Assembly (NCBI GenBank): GCA_030832645.1
Contig: JAURIR010000002.1
Span: forward strand, 18,871 to 82,870
Direction: 5' to 3'
From: Chitinophagales bacterium
GTDB lineage: Bacteria; Bacteroidota; Bacteroidia; Chitinophagales; Chitinophagaceae
DNA length: 64,000 bases
Below the pieces are notes generated by a model that worked only from the letters and a program-made list of their open reading frames with translations, was not told the DNA's origin and did no database searches. The position numbers were made by a program, and so were the translations under genes. Positions 61,703 through 64,000 of this stretch are shown here, in pieces (the first letter of the stretch is position 1; each line of letters starts with the position of its first letter).

Positions 61703-62614
61703 TTGAAAGAAACTGAAATCAATAATGGCCTTTCTCTCATAATGCACGAATTGATGTCGCGCTACAAAGAACGAGTGCCTGATGTAGTGGCTATTTTAAA
61801 AGCCATGAAATCAAACGGAGTTATTGAACACGACGACGAAATCCGAAACGATCATATTGCTTTTCGCACCATGGGTGTACCCTCCTTGGGCATTCAATCC
61901 CTGGAAAGAATCTTTGTACATTATGGATATACCAAAAGGGATTACTACGAGTTCAAAGGAAAGAAGTTAAATGCTTATTGGTTTGCACCTCCCGATGAGA
62001 AATTTCCACGCATTTTTATCAGTGAGTTGAAAGTAGATGAGTTGTCTGAGTCTGCACAAAAAATAATTTATTCTTACACAAATGAAGTGAATTCGGACCC
62101 CCTCGACAAAATTGATCTTGATGATCCAAAAGAAGTAGCTGCTTTTCTTCATACCCCTTTGTGGCGACTTCCTGAGTTGCACGACTACAAAACGTTGTTG
62201 TCGGAATCCGAATATGCGGCCTGGGTTATTTATAACCGATACTACCTCAATCATTATACCATTAGTATCCATTACCTGAAAGAGGGTTATAATACAATCC
62301 AAGCCTATAATGAATTTCTGGAAAGTATTGGCATTCGATTAAATGATGCAGGTGGAAAAATAAAAGTAAGCGACGACGGGTTGCTTTTACAAAGCTCAAC
62401 AGTCGCACAAACTTTGACAGCACATTTTGCTAATAATGAAACGTTTGAAATTGCTGGAAGTTATGTAGAGTTCGCTGAGCGAAAACCTTTGCCAGAGTTC
62501 TCCGCAGTTGATAAAAACAATTTAAAACGCGAGCACTTGCGCGATGGCTTTGAAACAGCCAACGCTGATAAGATATTTGAAAGTACATTTACTTCCCAGA
62601 TCAAAAAAAAGTAA
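61703..62614 (+). CDS. DUF1338 protein (2-oxoadipate dioxygenase/decarboxylase-like)
   Basis: Member of the DUF1338 family, in which HglS converts 2-oxoadipate to 2-hydroxyglutarate in D-lysine catabolism. Likely iron ligands are His in NDHIAFRTM, His in NHYTISIH and Glu in SYVEFAER. 303 aa from a TTG at 61703; an in-frame ATG lies at 61742 (MHELMSRYKER) and either may be the real start. No other lysine-degradation gene is near. The start of the GH32 gene is 3 nt after its stop. Confidence 0.78.
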   Translation: MKETEINNGLSLIMHELMSRYKERVPDVVAILKAMKSNGVIEHDDEIRNDHIAFRTMGVPSLGIQSLERIFVHYGYTKRDYYEFKGKKLNAYWFAPPDEKFPRIFISELKVDELSESAQKIIYSYTNEVNSDPLDKIDLDDPKEVAAFLHTPLWRLPELHDYKTLLSESEYAAWVIYNRYYLNHYTISIHYLKEGYNTIQAYNEFLESIGIRLNDAGGKIKVSDDGLLLQSSTVAQTLTAHFANNETFEIAGSYVEFAERKPLPEFSAVDKNNLKREHLRDGFETANADKIFESTFTSQIKKK

Positions 62615-62617
62615 ATA

Positions 62618-64000
62618 ATGGTACAGTTGAGGTATAAACTTTTTTTTCTTTTGCTTTTGATGATGAATATCTTGGATGCTCAGCAAAAGAGCGATGAATT
62701 ACACCGGCCATTATTCCATTTCACTCCACGTGAACATTGGATGAACGATCCCAATGGAATGATTTATTACAATGGAACCTACCATCTTTTTTATCAATAC
62801 CACCCTTATTCATCCGTTTGGGGCCCTATGCACTGGGGGCATGCCACGAGTAAAGATTTGCTCAAATGGGATCATCAGCCCATTGCATTCTATCCTGATA
62901 AAAATGGAATGATTTTTTCTGGAAGTGCAGTGTGGGATAAAAATAATACCAGTAGTTTAGGAACATCCGGCAAAGGGCCGTTGGTGGCAATTTTCACTTA
63001 CCACAACGACTCACTGGCAAAGTCGGGTAGTCGTGTATTCCAATCCCAGGGAATTGCTTACAGCAACGATGATGGTACAACATGGACGAAATATCAGGGT
63101 AATCCAGTACTTGGTAATCCCGGGATAAATGACTTTCGAGATCCCAAAGTATTTTGGCATGAGGATTCTAAAAAATGGATAATGGCATTAGCGGTTTTCG
63201 ATCGAGTGCATTTTTACGGGTCGAACAATTTAAAAACCTGGGAAAAGCTTAGTGAATTCGGATTGGGGTACGGTGTAAAAAATGTTTTATGGGAATGCCC
63301 AGATTTATTTTCACTGGAATACAAAGGAAAAACGATATGGGTCCTTCTTTCCAATATCAATCCCGGTGGGCCAAACAAGGGCTCCTCTACACAATACTTC
63401 GTGGGAAGTTTTGACGGGAAAACGTTTCAACCTTACGACCAAGAAATTAGATGGGCAGATTTTGGTCCGGATGAATATGCAGGTGTAACATGGTCAAATA
63501 CAGGTGATCGTCGAATTTTTACAGGTTGGATGAGTAATTGGCTTTATGCGCAAGTCGTTCCAACAGAAAAATGGCGAAGTGCGTTGACTGTTGCAAGAGA
63601 ATTATCTATCAAGGAAGTAGGAGGTAAGTTTTATCTCTCAAGTTTGCCTGTAAAGGAATTGAATAAATACAAAGGAAGTAATGTGCCTGTTCAACAAGGG
63701 AGCATCTCTTATGATGGTACTGCTCTGATAGAAGTTTCAACTATTGCTGCAAACGATTTTTCATTTCGTATTTCAAACAACAACGGTGAATATATTGAAG
63801 TTGGCTTTGAAAAAAACGAAAATAGATTTTACATTGATCGGACGCAATCCGGAAAAACTGATTTTCATAAAGAGGTTGCGCAAAAAAGCGTAGCCAACAG
63901 AATTTCGACTGCAAATACAATTAATCTAAAGTTACTTTTGGATCGAACATCAGTAGAGCTTTTTGCAGACGATGGTTTGAATGTTATGAGTAGTATATTT
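62618..64000 (+). CDS. GH32 fructan/sucrose hydrolase, exported (3' truncated by window edge)
   Basis: Open frame to the last base, 461 codons; missing from the ORF track because it has no stop in the window. Signal peptide LFFLLLLMMNILDAQ. GH32 hallmarks: WMNDPNG with the nucleophile Asp (about residues 41-47), FRDP with the transition-state Asp (about 173-176) and WECPD with the acid/base Glu (about 225-229). The C-terminal beta-sandwich begins at about residue 345. Acts on beta-fructosyl linkages such as levan, inulin or sucrose; specificity is not determined. It lies 3 nt after the DUF1338 gene. Confidence 0.95.
   Translation, partial: MVQLRYKLFFLLLLMMNILDAQQKSDELHRPLFHFTPREHWMNDPNGMIYYNGTYHLFYQYHPYSSVWGPMHWGHATSKDLLKWDHQPIAFYPDKNGMIFSGSAVWDKNNTSSLGTSGKGPLVAIFTYHNDSLAKSGSRVFQSQGIAYSNDDGTTWTKYQGNPVLGNPGINDFRDPKVFWHEDSKKWIMALAVFDRVHFYGSNNLKTWEKLSEFGLGYGVKNVLWECPDLFSLEYKGKTIWVLLSNINPGGPNKGSSTQYFVGSFDGKTFQPYDQEIRWADFGPDEYAGVTWSNTGDRRIFTGWMSNWLYAQVVPTEKWRSALTVARELSIKEVGGKFYLSSLPVKELNKYKGSNVPVQQGSISYDGTALIEVSTIAANDFSFRISNNNGEYIEVGFEKNENRFYIDRTQSGKTDFHKEVAQKSVANRISTANTINLKLLLDRTSVELFADDGLNVMSSIF

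Noticed and set aside
1-64000. CRISPR array, prophage, insertion sequence, tRNA or rRNA genes
   Set aside because: No regularly spaced repeats, transposase or integrase motifs, or cloverleaf/rRNA signatures were seen in the gaps; the gaps are mostly under 150 bp.

Overview
The window reads as a stretch of chromosome from a member of the Bacteroidota, most likely a Chitinophagaceae-like organism. The evidence is mixed. Seen in the sequence: several genes are preceded by the phylum's TAnnTTTG -7 promoter element (two also have TTTG exactly 19 bp upstream), Shine-Dalgarno sequences are scarce, and there are secreted DUF5916, BNR and Tat-exported enzymes, an exbB-exbD-exbD-tonB operon and a short NuoG. 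No rRNA, tRNA, CRISPR array, insertion sequence or prophage was seen. Most of the window is conserved core genome and it is gene-dense, with several convergent genes whose stop codons overlap.

Layout. Positions 1-6 kb hold the end of the division and cell-wall cluster: murG (partial), murC, ftsQ, ftsA and ftsZ, closed by a strong terminator. Positions 6-12.6 kb hold a TIGR01777 epimerase-like protein, an LD-carboxypeptidase, metG and a FadN-type beta-oxidation fusion. Positions 12.7-19.5 kb hold three large exported proteins: an Asp-box propeller protein, a GH109-type oxidoreductase-fold glycosidase, and a DUF5916 outer-membrane-type protein. Positions 19.6-26 kb hold a PlsC-type acyltransferase and a run of minus-strand genes: trmD, an Hsp15-like S4 protein, an M20 dipeptidase, a Tat-exported SOD, an LptG-type permease and a START-like protein. 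Positions 26.3-35.3 kb are mainly translation and RNA modification: ffh, rpsP, rimM, dinB, a 1-Cys peroxiredoxin, rlmN, two pseudouridine synthases, hisS and a low-molecular-weight phosphatase. Positions 35.4-38.3 kb hold a small membrane protein, a PstS-like lipoprotein and a TPR protein. Positions 38.3-51.5 kb hold a complete 14-subunit complex I operon, nuoA to nuoN. Positions 51.5-55.5 kb hold an orphan MacB/FtsX-type permease and a large zinc metalloprotease. Positions 55.7-58.8 kb hold the TonB energising operon. The end of the window holds mnmE, a flavin-reductase-like protein, an SDR without the usual catalytic Tyr, a DUF1338 protein, and a GH32 fructan hydrolase that runs off the window edge and is absent from the ORF track.

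How it fits together. Complex I builds the proton gradient. ExbB/ExbD/TonB would use it to drive outer-membrane uptake, and the exported glycosidases, propeller protein and metalloprotease could supply the substrates. Several ORF-track starts (metG, nuoA, peroxiredoxin, mnmE, LMW-PTP, M20 peptidase, LptG, nuoM) look too far upstream and have been corrected here. The most notable signals are: (1) six genes with a TAnnTTT(G/A) box exactly 4 nt before the ATG, which predicts leaderless mRNAs; (2) an apparent ATT start for a RluA-type gene overlapping the preceding stop codon; (3) separation of PstS/TPR genes from exbBD-tonB; (4) an SDR lacking the YxxxK tyrosine; (5) an FtsZ with a very long acidic linker. 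No clearly new multi-gene system was found.
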